In this document: positions 36,101 through 49,078 of the stretch, one piece after another | Numbering within the stretch: position 1 is the first letter of the stretch | Layout: every line of letters starts with the position of its first letter | Position numbers and translations under genes: made by a program | Notes under the pieces: model-generated | What the model was told of the DNA's origin: nothing | Seen by the model: only the letters and a program-made list of their open reading frames with translations | Databases searched by the model: none | Source of the DNA: Girardinichthys multiradiatus | Lineage: Eukaryota; Chordata; Actinopteri; Cyprinodontiformes; Goodeidae | Reading direction: 5' to 3' | Length of the DNA stretch: 64,000 nt | Assembly (NCBI RefSeq): GCF_021462225.1 | Contig: NC_061795.1 | Location: 46,960,880-47,024,879 of the forward strand

Positions 36101-39100
36101 GGCGCAAATGCCTTGTCGATGCCAGAGGTCAGAGGACAATGGCCAGACTGGTTTGAGCTGATAGAAAGGCAACAGTAACTCAAATAACCACTCGTTACAA
36201 CCAAGGCATGCAGAGGACCATCTCTGAAAACACAACACGTCGAACCTTGAGGCAGATGGGCTACAGCAGCAGAAGACCACACCGGGGGCCTCTTCTGTCA
36301 GCTAAGAACAGGAAACTGAGGCTACAATTCACACAGGCTCATCAAAATTGGACAACAGAAGATGGAAAAACGCTGGCTGGTCTGATGAGTCTTGATTTCT
36401 GCTGCAACATTCGGATGGTAGGGTCAGAATTTGTCGTCAGCAACATGAAAGCATGGATCCATCCTGCCTTATATCAACGGTTCAGGCTGGTAGTGGTGGT
36501 GTAATGGTGTGGAGGATATTTTCTTGGCACACTTTGGGCCCCTGAGCATCATGTCAATGCCACAGCCTACCTGAGTATTGTTGCTGACCATGTCCATCCC
36601 TTTATGACCACAGTGTATCCATTTTCTGATGGTTACTTCCAGCGGATAACACACCATGTCATAAAGCACGAATCATCTCAGACTGGTTTCTTGAACATGA
36701 CAACGAGTTCACTGGACTCAAATGGCCTCCAGTCACCAAATCTCAATCCAATAGAGCACCTTTGGGATGGTGGTGGAACGGGAGATTCGCATCCTGGATG
36801 TGCAGCCGACAAATCTGCAGCATCTGTGTGATGCTATCATGTCAATATGGACCAAACTCTGAGGAATGTTTCCAGTACCTTGTTTAATCTATGCCATGAA
36901 GGATTAAGGCAGTTCTGAAGACAAAAGGGGGTCCCGGTACTAGCAAGGTGTACCTAATAAAGTGGCCGATGAGTGTATGTTGCCCATGAAATCGATCATT
37001 GCGCATTGCTTCCCTCTAGTGTTCAGACTGCTCAAAGAGGTTTCTCATCAGATTGATTTATTTTCTTTGCAGCTGAACAAATACATATGATTTAAGACAT
37101 TTTGGGTCAAATTTGCATGAATAACTCAGAGGCTGCCATAAATAAATAACCTTCCCTGCACGCATGGCTAGTCAGAAACCCCTGGCTGTAACTTGGAAGC
37201 TGCAGCTGAGGTTCAGTGCATGTGGCTGCTGGCAACATTTCTGCTGAACATGAAAGATCTTTAGCTCAGAGATTGAGTAATTATAGATCCCAGCAAAATA
37301 TGTCATTTAGAAAGTCGACAGAGCATTAACAACTTTACATATATATATTCTAACAAATCTAATAATGCTAATTGACTTTTGGGTCATATTTCTTTGTTAT
37401 ATTTTACTGTAAACTGCTGATTTACTCACTGAGTGGATGTAGTAGGATTCATGCGGAGGCTCTATGTGATGACTATGACTGAACTTGGGGGGAGGAGGGC
37501 TGGGAGAGCTGTCATCCAACATCAGAGGCCTGATGGGAACAAAAGCTTTCAGTCAGGGGTGCTAAAAGCTTAAATCTCACCTGAAAGAGGAATTAAAAAC
37601 TGTTCACAGGTGTGTTAAAGGGAATTATAGTTTAATGTTCTCCTTTGTTGGTGAAGTATTTTTTGTAATGGGTAAAACCATACAGTTGGCTTCATGTTTT
37701 CTGACATCAAAAACAGACAAAGCTTCAGTTCAGTTCAGTTCAATACAATACAATTCATTTCAATTCAATTCTCCTTTGTTAATCCTCTAATTTTGGGGTG
37801 ACTTTTTCTGCTGAAGGAAAGATTCAGTTTCAGTTTTAGATTTTTTCCCCCAGTTTAGTTGTTGTGATACCAAAAAGGCCATGAAGAAAGGATTTGTCAC
37901 TGTCAGGATCTGCCATTTTGGGTTTTTTGTTAGTTAGGTGTTTTTCTGTTCCTTCTGATTAGTAGTTTACTTCTGTTAAGTTATAACTGTCTAGATTCTG
38001 GTGTTCATGTGTTTCCCTTTAGATCTACAGTGCTCAAAAAAATATAGGGAACACTTAAACAACACAATATAACTCCAAGTAAATCAAACTTCAGTGAAAT
38101 CAAACTGTCCACTTATGAAGCAACACTGATTGACAATCAGTTTCACATCTGTTGTTCAAATGGAAAAGACAACAGGAGGAAATCTTTGGCGATTAGCAAG
38201 ACTCACTCAATAAAGGAGTGGTTCTGCAGGTGGGGACCACAGACCACTTCTCAGTACCGATGCTTTCTGGCTGATGTTTTGGTCACTTTTGAATGTTGGT
38301 GGTGCTTTCACACTCGTGGTAGCATGAGACGGACACTACAACCCACACAAGTGGCTCAGGTAGTGCAGCTCATCCAGGATGGCACATCAATGTGAGCTGT
38401 GGCAAGAAGGTTTGCTGTGTCTGTCAGCGTAGTGTCCAGAGCCTGGAGACGCTACCAGGAGACAGGCCAGTACACCAGGAGACGTGGAGGAGGCCGTAGG
38501 AGGACAACAACCCAGCAGCAGGACCACTACCTCCGCCTTTGTGCAAGGAGGAACAGGAGCAGCACTGCCAGACCCCTGCAGAATGACCTCCAGCAGGCCA
38601 CAAATGTGCATGTGTCTGCACAAACGGTTAGAAACCGACTCCATGAGGATGGTATGAGGGACTGACGTCCACAAATGGGGATTGTGCTCACAGCCCAACA
38701 CCATGCAGGACGCTTGGTATTTGCCAGAGAACACCAGGATTGGCAAATTCGCCACTGGCGCCCTGTGGTCTTCACAGATGAAAGCAGGTTCACACTGAGC
38801 ACATGTGACAGACATGACAGAGTCTGGAGACACCGTGGAGAACAATCTGCTGCCTGCAACATCCTCCAGCATGACCGGTTTGGCAGTGGGTCAGTAATGG
38901 TGTGGGGTGGCATTCCTTTGGAGGGCCGCATGGCCCTCAATGTGCTCGCTAGAGGTAGCCTGACTGCCATTAGGTACCGAGATGAAATCCTCAGACCCCT
39001 TGTGAGACCATAAGCTGGTGTGGTTGGTCCTGGTTCCTCCTAATGCAGGACAATGCTAGACCTCATGTAGCTGGAGTGTGTCAGCAGTTCCTGCAAGATG

Positions 39101-42100
39101 AAGACATTGAAGCTATGGACTGGCCCGCCCGTTCCCCAGACCTGAATCTGATTGAGCACATCTGGGACATCATGTCTCGCTCCATCCACCAACGTCCCGT
39201 TGCACCACAGACTGTCCAGGAGTTGGTGGATGCTTTAGTCCAGGTCTGGGAGGAGATCCCTCAGGAGAATATCCACCATCTCATCAGGAGCATGTCCAGA
39301 CGTTGTAGGGAGGTCATACAGGCACGTGGAGGTCACACACAATACTGAGCCTCATTTTGACTTGTTTTAAGGACATTACATCAAAGTTGGATCAGCCTGT
39401 AGTGAGTTTTTCCACATTAATTTTGTTTGTGGCTCCAAATCCAGGCCTCCATTGGTTAATAAATTTGATTTCCATTGATGATTTTTGTGTGATTTTGTTG
39501 TCAGCACATTCAACTTTGTACAGAACAAAGTATTCAATGAGAATATTTCATTCATTCAGATCTAGGATGTTATTTGACTGTTCCCTTTATTTTTTTTGAG
39601 TAGTGTAGTTTGTTCCCCATGTTTGTTATTTAGTATAGTTTTCTTTTGGTTAGTCCCTTGTGTTTATGTTCTCTGTCTGGTCTCATTAGTTGCAGTCTGT
39701 CACTTAGTGTTCTGTGTTTGTTTACTTTTCCCAGTTAGGTTTTTCCTCATGTGGTCAGATTAGTCTGGTTAGTTGTTACTCTCCAGATTATTATAGTTTA
39801 TGTTTGGTTATAGTAGCTCTGTTATCCTGAGTTTTGTTATTTAGTCTTGTTTCCCCTACTAATTAGTTGTTGACAGTCACATTTAAGATTTTTTTCTATT
39901 TTTGCTTTTTTTGTCAAACTAAAATGTTTCAGCTCATCAACAAAATGTTTTTTCAAGACAAATGTAGCCTGAGACTATACAAAGTTCAGTTATCATGATG
40001 ATTTCATTTATTATGGGAAATATGTGACATTATATTGATAGATAGAACCTGTCTGAAAACCTGAACTAGTTTAGAATATTACAAAAAGCCACTCTAGGTG
40101 CTGCTCCAAAGAAATTCAAGAACACATTAGAAACAGAGTTATGGATGTCTATCAGTCTTTAAAGGGATATAAAGCTATTCTATGGCTCTGAGGACTCCTG
40201 AGAACCACAGTGAAAGCCAGTATACACAACTTACTGCAAGACTGCATCGGGACTCACCCATGAAGTCACAGAAGGACCCAGAACAACATCTAACAAACTA
40301 ACAAGGCATTTGTTACACATTCTCATAGTCAAGCATGGTGGTGGTGTGATGGTCTGGGGCTGTTTTTCTGCTTCAGAACCTGGACATCTTACTGTAACTG
40401 ATGGGAGCCATACATATCTGGCCATCAGTTTGAGACTTTAAGCTCAAGTGCACTTGAGTTATTCAGCAGGACAATGATCCAAAACATAGAATGAAATCCA
40501 CATCTAAATGGTAAAAAAGGCAGTAGCCTAGTCAAAGTCCAGATGTAAATCTGGCTGAGATACTGTGGCATGAATTCAAGCAGAACAGTCATGCTGGCAA
40601 AACTCTACAATGTGGTTAAATTAAAACAGTTTTGCAAAGAAGAGTGTGCCAGAATCTAATGAAAATTACTTTTGTAAGGGATCATAAAAGCTTTGTTGCA
40701 GTTGTGACATTTTACCAACAAGTTGAAAACTGAAATAAACAATCACGAAACACAGATAACTATTGGACTAAATCTAGAGGAACTAAATCTCAAAATAAGT
40801 TCTGATTCAAACAAATCAAGCTCAGTTTTTGAAATGTTCCACGTTTATGAATGTTTTTGCAAGAACCCTCATCCAGAAGTGGTAAACTATCAACAGAGAG
40901 GCCTTTTAGTTGTGACAACAGTGCTGTCCACTAATGCAATTATGTCACCATAAGAACATTTTGAGAACATGGTAATCTTATTTTTCAGATTTTACTTCAG
41001 TTTTTCTGATCATTTAGATAAGCCTCTCCAGATGGTTCATTGTAGGAACCAAGGAGAAAAGCTCAGTCAGTTGCCAAAACGCAGCTTCTGGATTTCAGAA
41101 AGATGAAAGAACAAAAGCTTTGTGTAGGTATCTACCAAAACTTTCCTGGGACTGTGAGGGTGTATCGTGACTAATCCAGGAGGTCAAAAAAGAACAAAGA
41201 ACAACACCTGGATTTCAGAGAGATGAGAGAAAGAAAACCTGTGTAGGTATGAAGTACTGCAGACCAGGAAGTCACATGTTTTTTTGTCACTTTTGTATTT
41301 GAGCATGCCTCTCCTTTCTCATCCTGGCCTTGTTCACTCTCAGCTACAGAGCTGAACCAGCATTTTACCCACATTGACGGACTGTAACAGGGTCATGCAC
41401 TGTGCGCTGCCTTCACTGTGAGGGAAGCACCTGACTGACTGATTCAGCACTTGTCTCCATTCACAGTATGTGTTGAGTTAGATCGTTTAGTTTGTCAGCT
41501 GAGGCAGCCCTTCCCTCTGCCCCACAGCAGCCCTGTTTGTCCCATTTTTGTTGACCGTTGCTGTGTGTGTGTGTGTGTGTGTGGCACTCACAGTTTTCTC
41601 TTCAGGCCCACAGCACTGGGTGTGCTTGACTGCATCTGGCTGAACAGGAACTGAATCAGCTGGCGAAGAGAGAGAAAGCACAGCATGAATCAGCATCATT
41701 GGTTGGTCTCACAGCCAGAGAAACAGCAAATATGGTTTGAGTCAATGTGGGATCCAAAATTAGGGAAAGAGAGACAACCTCATCATTTCTACCAGGTGGT
41801 TTGCTTTGTATTAGAAAATATAACAAGGTCCTCTGCAAATGTGTGCAGAAAGAATCCAGACAAACGGACAGCTTGATGTGGTTTTGAGCCAATGACATAA
41901 TGCATTTTACAAATCAATTATTTATCCAGCCTGGTGTGACACAACTGATATGCTAAAATGACAATAAATTGGTCTGGAATAAGTTAAAGCTCGAATTTGG
42001 ATTTTATTTTTAATTTCATTTTTAAAATTAGTAATATAAATATGTAAATTTGTGCTTACATAATGCTTCTTTGAACCTTTAGACATATTTTTTGGGATTA

Positions 42101-44317
42101 AAACTTTGTCCACTGAACCCCTAATGTCCCCCTGGGTGGTTTATTGTGTGGTTTGTATGTGGATCTGTTTATGTGTGAATTATAGCCACATGTTGGGACG
42201 GCCTCTCCTGCTTTGCAGCTACTGCCTGCATCAGTGTTACTGATTTAAACAGAAAAATAATTAATCTAAGAGAGTAAGAGGTGTTGTTAGCATGTTAATC
42301 TGTTAAACATAAAGTCTGTTCATAATAAGAGAGAAAACAGTAAAAACCAGCCCAATTAAACATTAATCTCATGCTTGCATGACAGTAGGTACAGTCTAAA
42401 ACATGGTGTAAAAACTGTATATATAAACTATGCATAAATACATTTTGAATTTACTCTACTAATAAATCCTGTTCAGCTGCTGAATGAGTGTAAGTGGGGA
42501 CAAAACGTGTGAGCTAGTGGTTGTGCTCATCTAACTGAAACTGTATGACTGATTTAGTTTGAATGTTCGAGAGTTTTCAGATTAAAACGGGTTTTTCAAA
42601 CCATGGAATAAGATTTCATGACTGTACTATGTGTTGGTTTAGTTTAGTTTCTGTTTGAATCACTTGTAAATTTGGTTTGTTTTCAGACGTGAAACTAACC
42701 TTGTTCATCACCTTCTGTTGCTGCGTGTGGTTCTGTCTCAATGACACCACCTCTCTCCAAAGAACCTCATTCTGCCTGCATGCAGGAGCACAAACAAAAG
42801 CCTCTTTAGAAGGTTAAAAATCTTATATACAGTTTAGGTATAATTGTTTGCACCAGGGCTGCACAACTAACTGAATCACAATCAACTGCATCAGTGGTTG
42901 CAGAATCAATATGATCAACATCAATATAGAAAATCCAAATGTTTAAGTGATCGGTACATCATGATTAGAGAGAAGAAAGAGAAAATGTTACATAGTCAAG
43001 GCAAAGATAGTAAAGGTATCGTTTCCTTATGCTGTCTGCTCTACTTTGTGCTGCTTGGTTTGTGGATGGAGAGAAAGAAAACTCATCAAACACAAGATCA
43101 ATATTATATTACTCAGTTCATGTCACTAAGAGAGTCACATTTTATTTATGTTTTTATAGAAGTGGAAATGGCTCTAATAAACAGTTTTTCTCCCATATTA
43201 AACAGTCAGCCAGGCTTGATCATGATTAGGAAATTTTAGATGTTTTCTGCAGACGGACCAGTGCCACTGCCACAGTAACAAAGCAATGCCAGTCCGATGC
43301 AATGAGCTTCCTCGACAGGGAGGCTGGGCACTCCCTTATAGATAGGATGAGGACCTCAGCCATCTGGAATGAGCTCGGAGTAGAGCTGCTGCTCCTCTAC
43401 ATCGAGAGGAGTCAGTTGAGATGGCTCTGGCATCTGTATCAGATGAATCTGTATCCTGGACTCCTCCCCCTGGGTGGGGTTCCAGGCACGTCCCACTGGG
43501 AGAAGGCTCAGGGGATGACTCTGAACACTTTGGGGATGTCTTGGGCTCCCCCTCAGATAGATTTTAACCCCCCCTGCACCACAGTGTTTTTTTCATCCTG
43601 TCTTTCTTCCAGGTTTTGAGTTTTATTCAATTGACTTTCTCTGTTAGTACACACCTTACCTTATTTTCTCTGTTCTTGTAGTGCGTTTCCTGCATGTCTT
43701 TCATGGGAAATTAGTTTTACTCTTCCTATTGCACATTTTTTTGCTTCCAGGTCTTCCTCTGGATGCTAAAGAATGAATATTTTTACCCACAGCATAGATT
43801 CTGCTTTTAATAATACGGTTGAAACCAACTCTGTATAACATTTCTCTATTTTCTACTTGGGCCTTGAACACTAAGTAGTGATGGGGCATAATATTAACCA
43901 TTCTTGTGTCCTTGTAACTCCAAATCATAGTTTGGATTTTGTTGTGATTTGCAGATTGTATCAACTGCTATAACTGGGACAGTATAAAAAATATATATCT
44001 CTAGAAAATAATCTGTCAGGTTTATATGCACACACTGTCTATTCGTCTCGTAGAACAACATATAGGTCTTTCGTTTGAAATCTACTCTTGCTATGAAAAA
44101 GCAGACACCATGTTTTTTAGAATGTGGCTAAAAGGTAGAAACTAATGAGTACGACCATAGTTCCAGCTCATTCCATAGTTTTATAAAACAGAAACAACAG
44201 CAAAATTAACTTTTGTTGTCATCATTATCTGGATGTTTTATAAATCAGGATTTTAAAGAAAAAGACACAAACATGCTGCTGGGACATGTGTGCTGTCCTT
44301 TCTGAGTTTGTCATTAG

Positions 44318-44372
<55 letters not shown>

Positions 44373-47300
44373 AGTCAGGTGATGAGGTGAACATTCTCTC
44401 CTCACATCACCAAACAATACCGAGCACAAAGCTGCTTCTTCACACAATGGACCCAGAGCAGCTATTTTGAGCAACAATGGCCATTGATCCACTGAGTGAT
44501 TTGTTCCAACATAACAAGAACAATAACTGACAGCTCAGAAGCTGCTCTGACATGACTCTATAATAGGACTCTATTCTGTGAAACTTTGTACCAAAACTAA
44601 AACAGTTCGAGTCTCTGGATCAGCAGTATGTCTGGAGGAGGGAAATTAAGCATACGCTGGAAAAAATGTCTACCATGTCTACAGTCAAGCATGTTGGTGG
44701 CTCAGTGATGCTCAGTGTCTGGCTATCAATCATGTTTGCAGCAGGTCTGAACAGCAAAAGAGGGCTCTGCTAAGAACTGTACATGCTTGAATGAAGGGGT
44801 TGAATACTGAAGAGAAAGCATTGGCCATTAAAAGTTGCAATTTGTGTTTAATTTGGAGAAAAAAAAACGTAATGTTAGTTGTGTTGGGCTGTGTATATTG
44901 TTCTTGTTTGATTAGTTTTTCACAGATGCAACTCATTTTAAAAAACAGTCATAACTCACTGCTTCATGTCCTGGATCTGACACTCCATGTTATCCTGCTG
45001 TGTTCTTAGAAGCTGAACTTCATACAATAGCTTACTGAGGTCCTCCTGACGAACTTTGGTCTCCTCGCTTTTCACGATGGACACCTGGACGCACAGAAAC
45101 AGGAATTTGATTTGACACGATACCAGTAAAACCACAAAGAGCTCAAAAATCTAATTTTACATTTTATTTGAAACGATTTTCGTGTTGCCCGAAAGAAAAA
45201 ACTATTTGTTGAACTCATATTTTATATTCAGGCATCATATTTGGTTTACAAACAAAACTTTAAATTTTTTTATTTTCTGTGTATATTGATGTTAATAACA
45301 ATGTTACAGATAAATTCTTATAAACATTTTTATAAAAGTGTCCAGGTTATTGTACCTGATGAGAAACAAATATTACCAGCTTTTCTCTTTATGTTACTTT
45401 AAGGATTGACTTTCGCTTATAGTGTGTGAGTTTATTTGCTCATGTACAGGGGTTGGACAATGAAACTGAAACACCTGGTTTTAGACCACAATAATTTATT
45501 ACTTTTCAGTTTTTTATTTGTTAAACAAGTTTGACACATCCAATAAATTTCATTCCACTTCACGATCGTGTCCCACTTGTTGTTGATTCTTCACAAAAAA
45601 TTCGAATTTTATATCTTTATGTCTGAAGCCTGAAATGTGGCAAGAGGTTGAAAGGTTCAAGGGGCCCGAATACTTTCGCAAGGCACTGTATATATATATA
45701 TATATATGCACATTTTAAAGAAATGAATGACTCAAGACTTTTGCACAAAATTGTACCTGTATGTCTTATATAACTAGTGGTAGGATAGAGAAAGATATAA
45801 TTTTTCTCTGCCCCATTATTTTCAATAGCCCCTTAGCAGTTCGACTGAAACAACAACAGCTCTTGGAAACCTTAGAAAGTCGTTATCACCCATTTTCCTG
45901 AGCCATTTTCTTCCAGTAAAAAGATGGCTTTTCATTTCATTCAACATTTGATCTCAAAAAAAGCTGATTCTTTCTTCTTCTCCATTTGGAGAGGTTTTCT
46001 TTGTGGAGATGAAAGCCAGTAATGATTCTCAGTAAAAAAAGAGCCTGGAAATTTGTACCACTTAGTTGGTCTGCAAGCTCCCTGTGTCCTTAATGTTTAA
46101 GTAAATTACCATTCCTTGTTTTATTTATGTTGGCCCATTTTCAGGATGGTAATGTAAGTCCAAACAGCATGGAGGTTGGATTAAGCTGGATTTAGCTCAC
46201 ACCAACAGGAATATACGGGGGTTGGACAATGAAACTGAAACACCTGGTTTTAGACCACAATAATTTATTAGTATGGTGTAGGGCCTCCTTTTGCGGCCAA
46301 TACAGCATCAATTCATCTTGGGAATGACATATACAAGTCCTACACAGTGGTCAGAGGGATTTTAAGCCATTCTTCTTGCAGGATAGTGGCCAGGTCAATA
46401 CGTGATACAGGTGGAGGAAAACGTTTCCTGACTCGCTCCACCAAAACACCCCAAAGTGGCTCAATAATATTTAGATCTGGTGACTGTGCAGGCCATGGGA
46501 GATGTTCAACTTCACTTCATGTTCATCAAACCAATCTTTCACCAGTCTTGCTGTGTGTATTGGTGCATTGTCATCCTGATACACGGCACCGCCTTCAGGA
46601 CACAATGTTTGAACCATTGGAGGCACATGGTCCTCAAGAATAGTTCGGTAGTCCTTGGCAGTGACGCGCCCATCTAGCACAAGTATTGGGCCAAGGGAAT
46701 GCCATGATATGGCAGCCCAAACCATCACTGATCCACCCCCATGCTTCCCTCTGTTCATGCAACAGTCTGGGTGGTACGCTTCTTTGGGGCTTCTCCACAC
46801 CGTAACTCTCCCGGATGTGGGGAAAACAGTAAAGGAGGACTCATCAGAGAACAATACATGTTTCACATTGTCCACAACCCGAGATTTGTGCTCCTTGCAC
46901 CATTGAAACCGACGTTTGGCATTGGCATGAGTGACCAAAGGTTTGGCTATAGCAGCCCGGCCGTGTATATTGACCCTGTGGAGCTCCTAATGGACAGTTC
47001 TGGTGGAAACAGGAGAGTTGAGGTGCACATTTAATTCTGCCGTGATTTGGGCAGCCGTGGTTTTATGTTTTTTGGATACAATCCGGGTTAGCACCCAAAC
47101 ATCCCTTTCAGACAGCTTCTTCTTGCGTCCTCAGTTAATCCTGTGGATGTGGTTCATCCTTCTTGGTGGTATGCTGACATTACCCTGGATACCGTGGCTC
47201 TTGATACATCACAAAGACTTGCTGTCTTGGTCACAGATGCGCCAGCAAGACGTGCACCAACAATTTGTCCTCTTTTGAACTCTGGTATGTCACCCATAAT

Positions 47301-49046
47301 GTTGTGTGCATTTCAATATTTTGAGCTAAACTGTGCTCTTACCCTGGTAATTGAACCTTCACACTCTGCTCTTACTGGTGCAATGTGCAATCAATGAAGA
47401 CTGGCTACCAGGCTGGTCCCATTTAGCCATGAAACCTCCCACACTAAAATGACAGGTGTTTCACTTTCATTGTCTAACCCCTGTATATTTGACTGTATTC
47501 TGCAGCTCTATACAAGGTAATGTTATTTTATAAGAAGAGTTAAATTTCTTTATTAAACATGTGAAGCAAGTGATACAGTGGGTGAAACAATTTTTCCCGT
47601 CAACATTTTTCACTGTAAATATATTTCTAATGAAACTTGTGACTTGTTTTTCACACCAAATGTCAGTAGCAACATCAGTAATGCACACGTACAAAGACAA
47701 TCTAAAAAAAAAATTTATGTAAATGAAATTATGCGTAGTAAAGACACAATGAATAATTCCTGAACACATTGAGAAAAGAAGGTGCAAATAAAAACTATGA
47801 AAGTGACTGAAATTTGTCATATTCATATAACAATTCTGTTTCCTCTCAATGCAAATTACAATCAGCTGGTTTAGTTCTAAATCATGGCTTTTAGAAGGTT
47901 TCTGGTTGGCAAGGTCAACAACAATGTCATAATGGGTAAAAATAAAATTCTCCTGAAACCTTCACAGCTTTATTATTTCTGAGCAGACTGATGGCATCAG
48001 TTGCAGACATATTTCTAAGCTTCTGAATCTTCCAGTGAACACCACCGGGACCATAGGCTGAATGTGAAACAGACATTATTTCACCATAAACCAGCCATGA
48101 CCAGATGCTCTATGCGTAGAGCTGCCGTGACCTCTATGCATGCTCACTATGCAACACCACGCCACTAAAGAAACTCGTTCAAAGTTTACTACAGAACATT
48201 TGGACAAACCAATGAAATATTGGGGGAATATAGTTTGGTCAGATGAGACCCAATTGAACTCTTGGATGTAATTTTACAAGGCATGTTTACAAGAAAAATG
48301 GCACATCACCAAGATGCACCATCCTAATTGTGAAGCTTGGAGGTGGGATCATCATGGTGTAGGACTTTCTTTTTAAGTGTATGGTACTGACAGACTTCCC
48401 ATAACTGAAACAAGGATGAATGGTGAGATGTGCAGAGTCGTTTTTGTTAAGAATCTCAAGATGAAACAAGAGTGGCTTTTTCTGCAAGATAATGATCCTA
48501 AACACAGAGCCAAGGAGACTCTCAGCAGATTTCAGAGAAAGAAGATAAAGCTGGAAGAATGACACAGTCAGTCAGCTGACCTGAAGCCAATAGAAAACAT
48601 ATGGAACCAACAGAAGACCAGATGGTATAGAAGAGGGCCCCAAAATGTTCAAGATTTGGAGGTATTTTGTGTGAAAGAAGATATCTTGAAGTTGTCATTA
48701 TCAGCAAAGGCTTTTCTAAAGAGTACAGAATACATTTAAAATGGTGTGTTCAATTCTGGTTTCCTGTGTCATTTTACTTTATTGGTGCTAACTTAATTTA
48801 TGGGCGAATTTGTGTTAATTTCATTGTATGTCTGGATTGCTTGGGTTGTTACCAACATCTGTGTCAGTCGGCCCAGTAGAAAAATATTTACAGAGAAAAC
48901 ATTTAACGTGTTCCGGCTGTTTAAAAGTAATGTTAAATGGTCATTTTTCCATCTTTGATAATATTCTGTAGAAAATTGTTTCCCTTTAATTCTCCAATAA
49001 AAAGTCTCTTGTTTCAGAGCATCTATCAAAATGAATGTGTGATTTA

Positions 49047-49078
<32 letters not shown>

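Larger units (their letters stand above)
37901..39875 (+). mobile_element. solo LTR split by a Tc1
   Basis: Once the Tc1 (38,028-39,605) is set aside, the rest is about 395 bp starting TGTCAGGATC and ending GTTGTTGACA, with 5-bp target duplication GTCAC at 37,896-37,900 and 39,876-39,880. TG...CA ends and a 5-bp duplication fit a Gypsy-type or ERV LTR. No coding region remains. It lies in hsf4 intron 6. Confidence 0.85.
45447..47483 (-). mobile_element. composite Tc1-bounded unit
   Basis: Reading the minus strand from 47,483: a complete family A Tc1 (to 46,216); the 500-bp passenger (46,215-45,710); a (TA)n tract; about 190 bp of family B Tc1 end (45,689-45,502); and a solo 55-bp family A end (45,501-45,447). 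Outer ends are CAGGGGTTAGACAATG and CAGGGGTTGGACAATG in inverted orientation, with TA outside both. The whole 2,037-bp block therefore has the form of one transposable unit. It lies in hsf4 intron 3, and most of it is also present, inverted, at 29,781-31,504. Confidence 0.8.
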
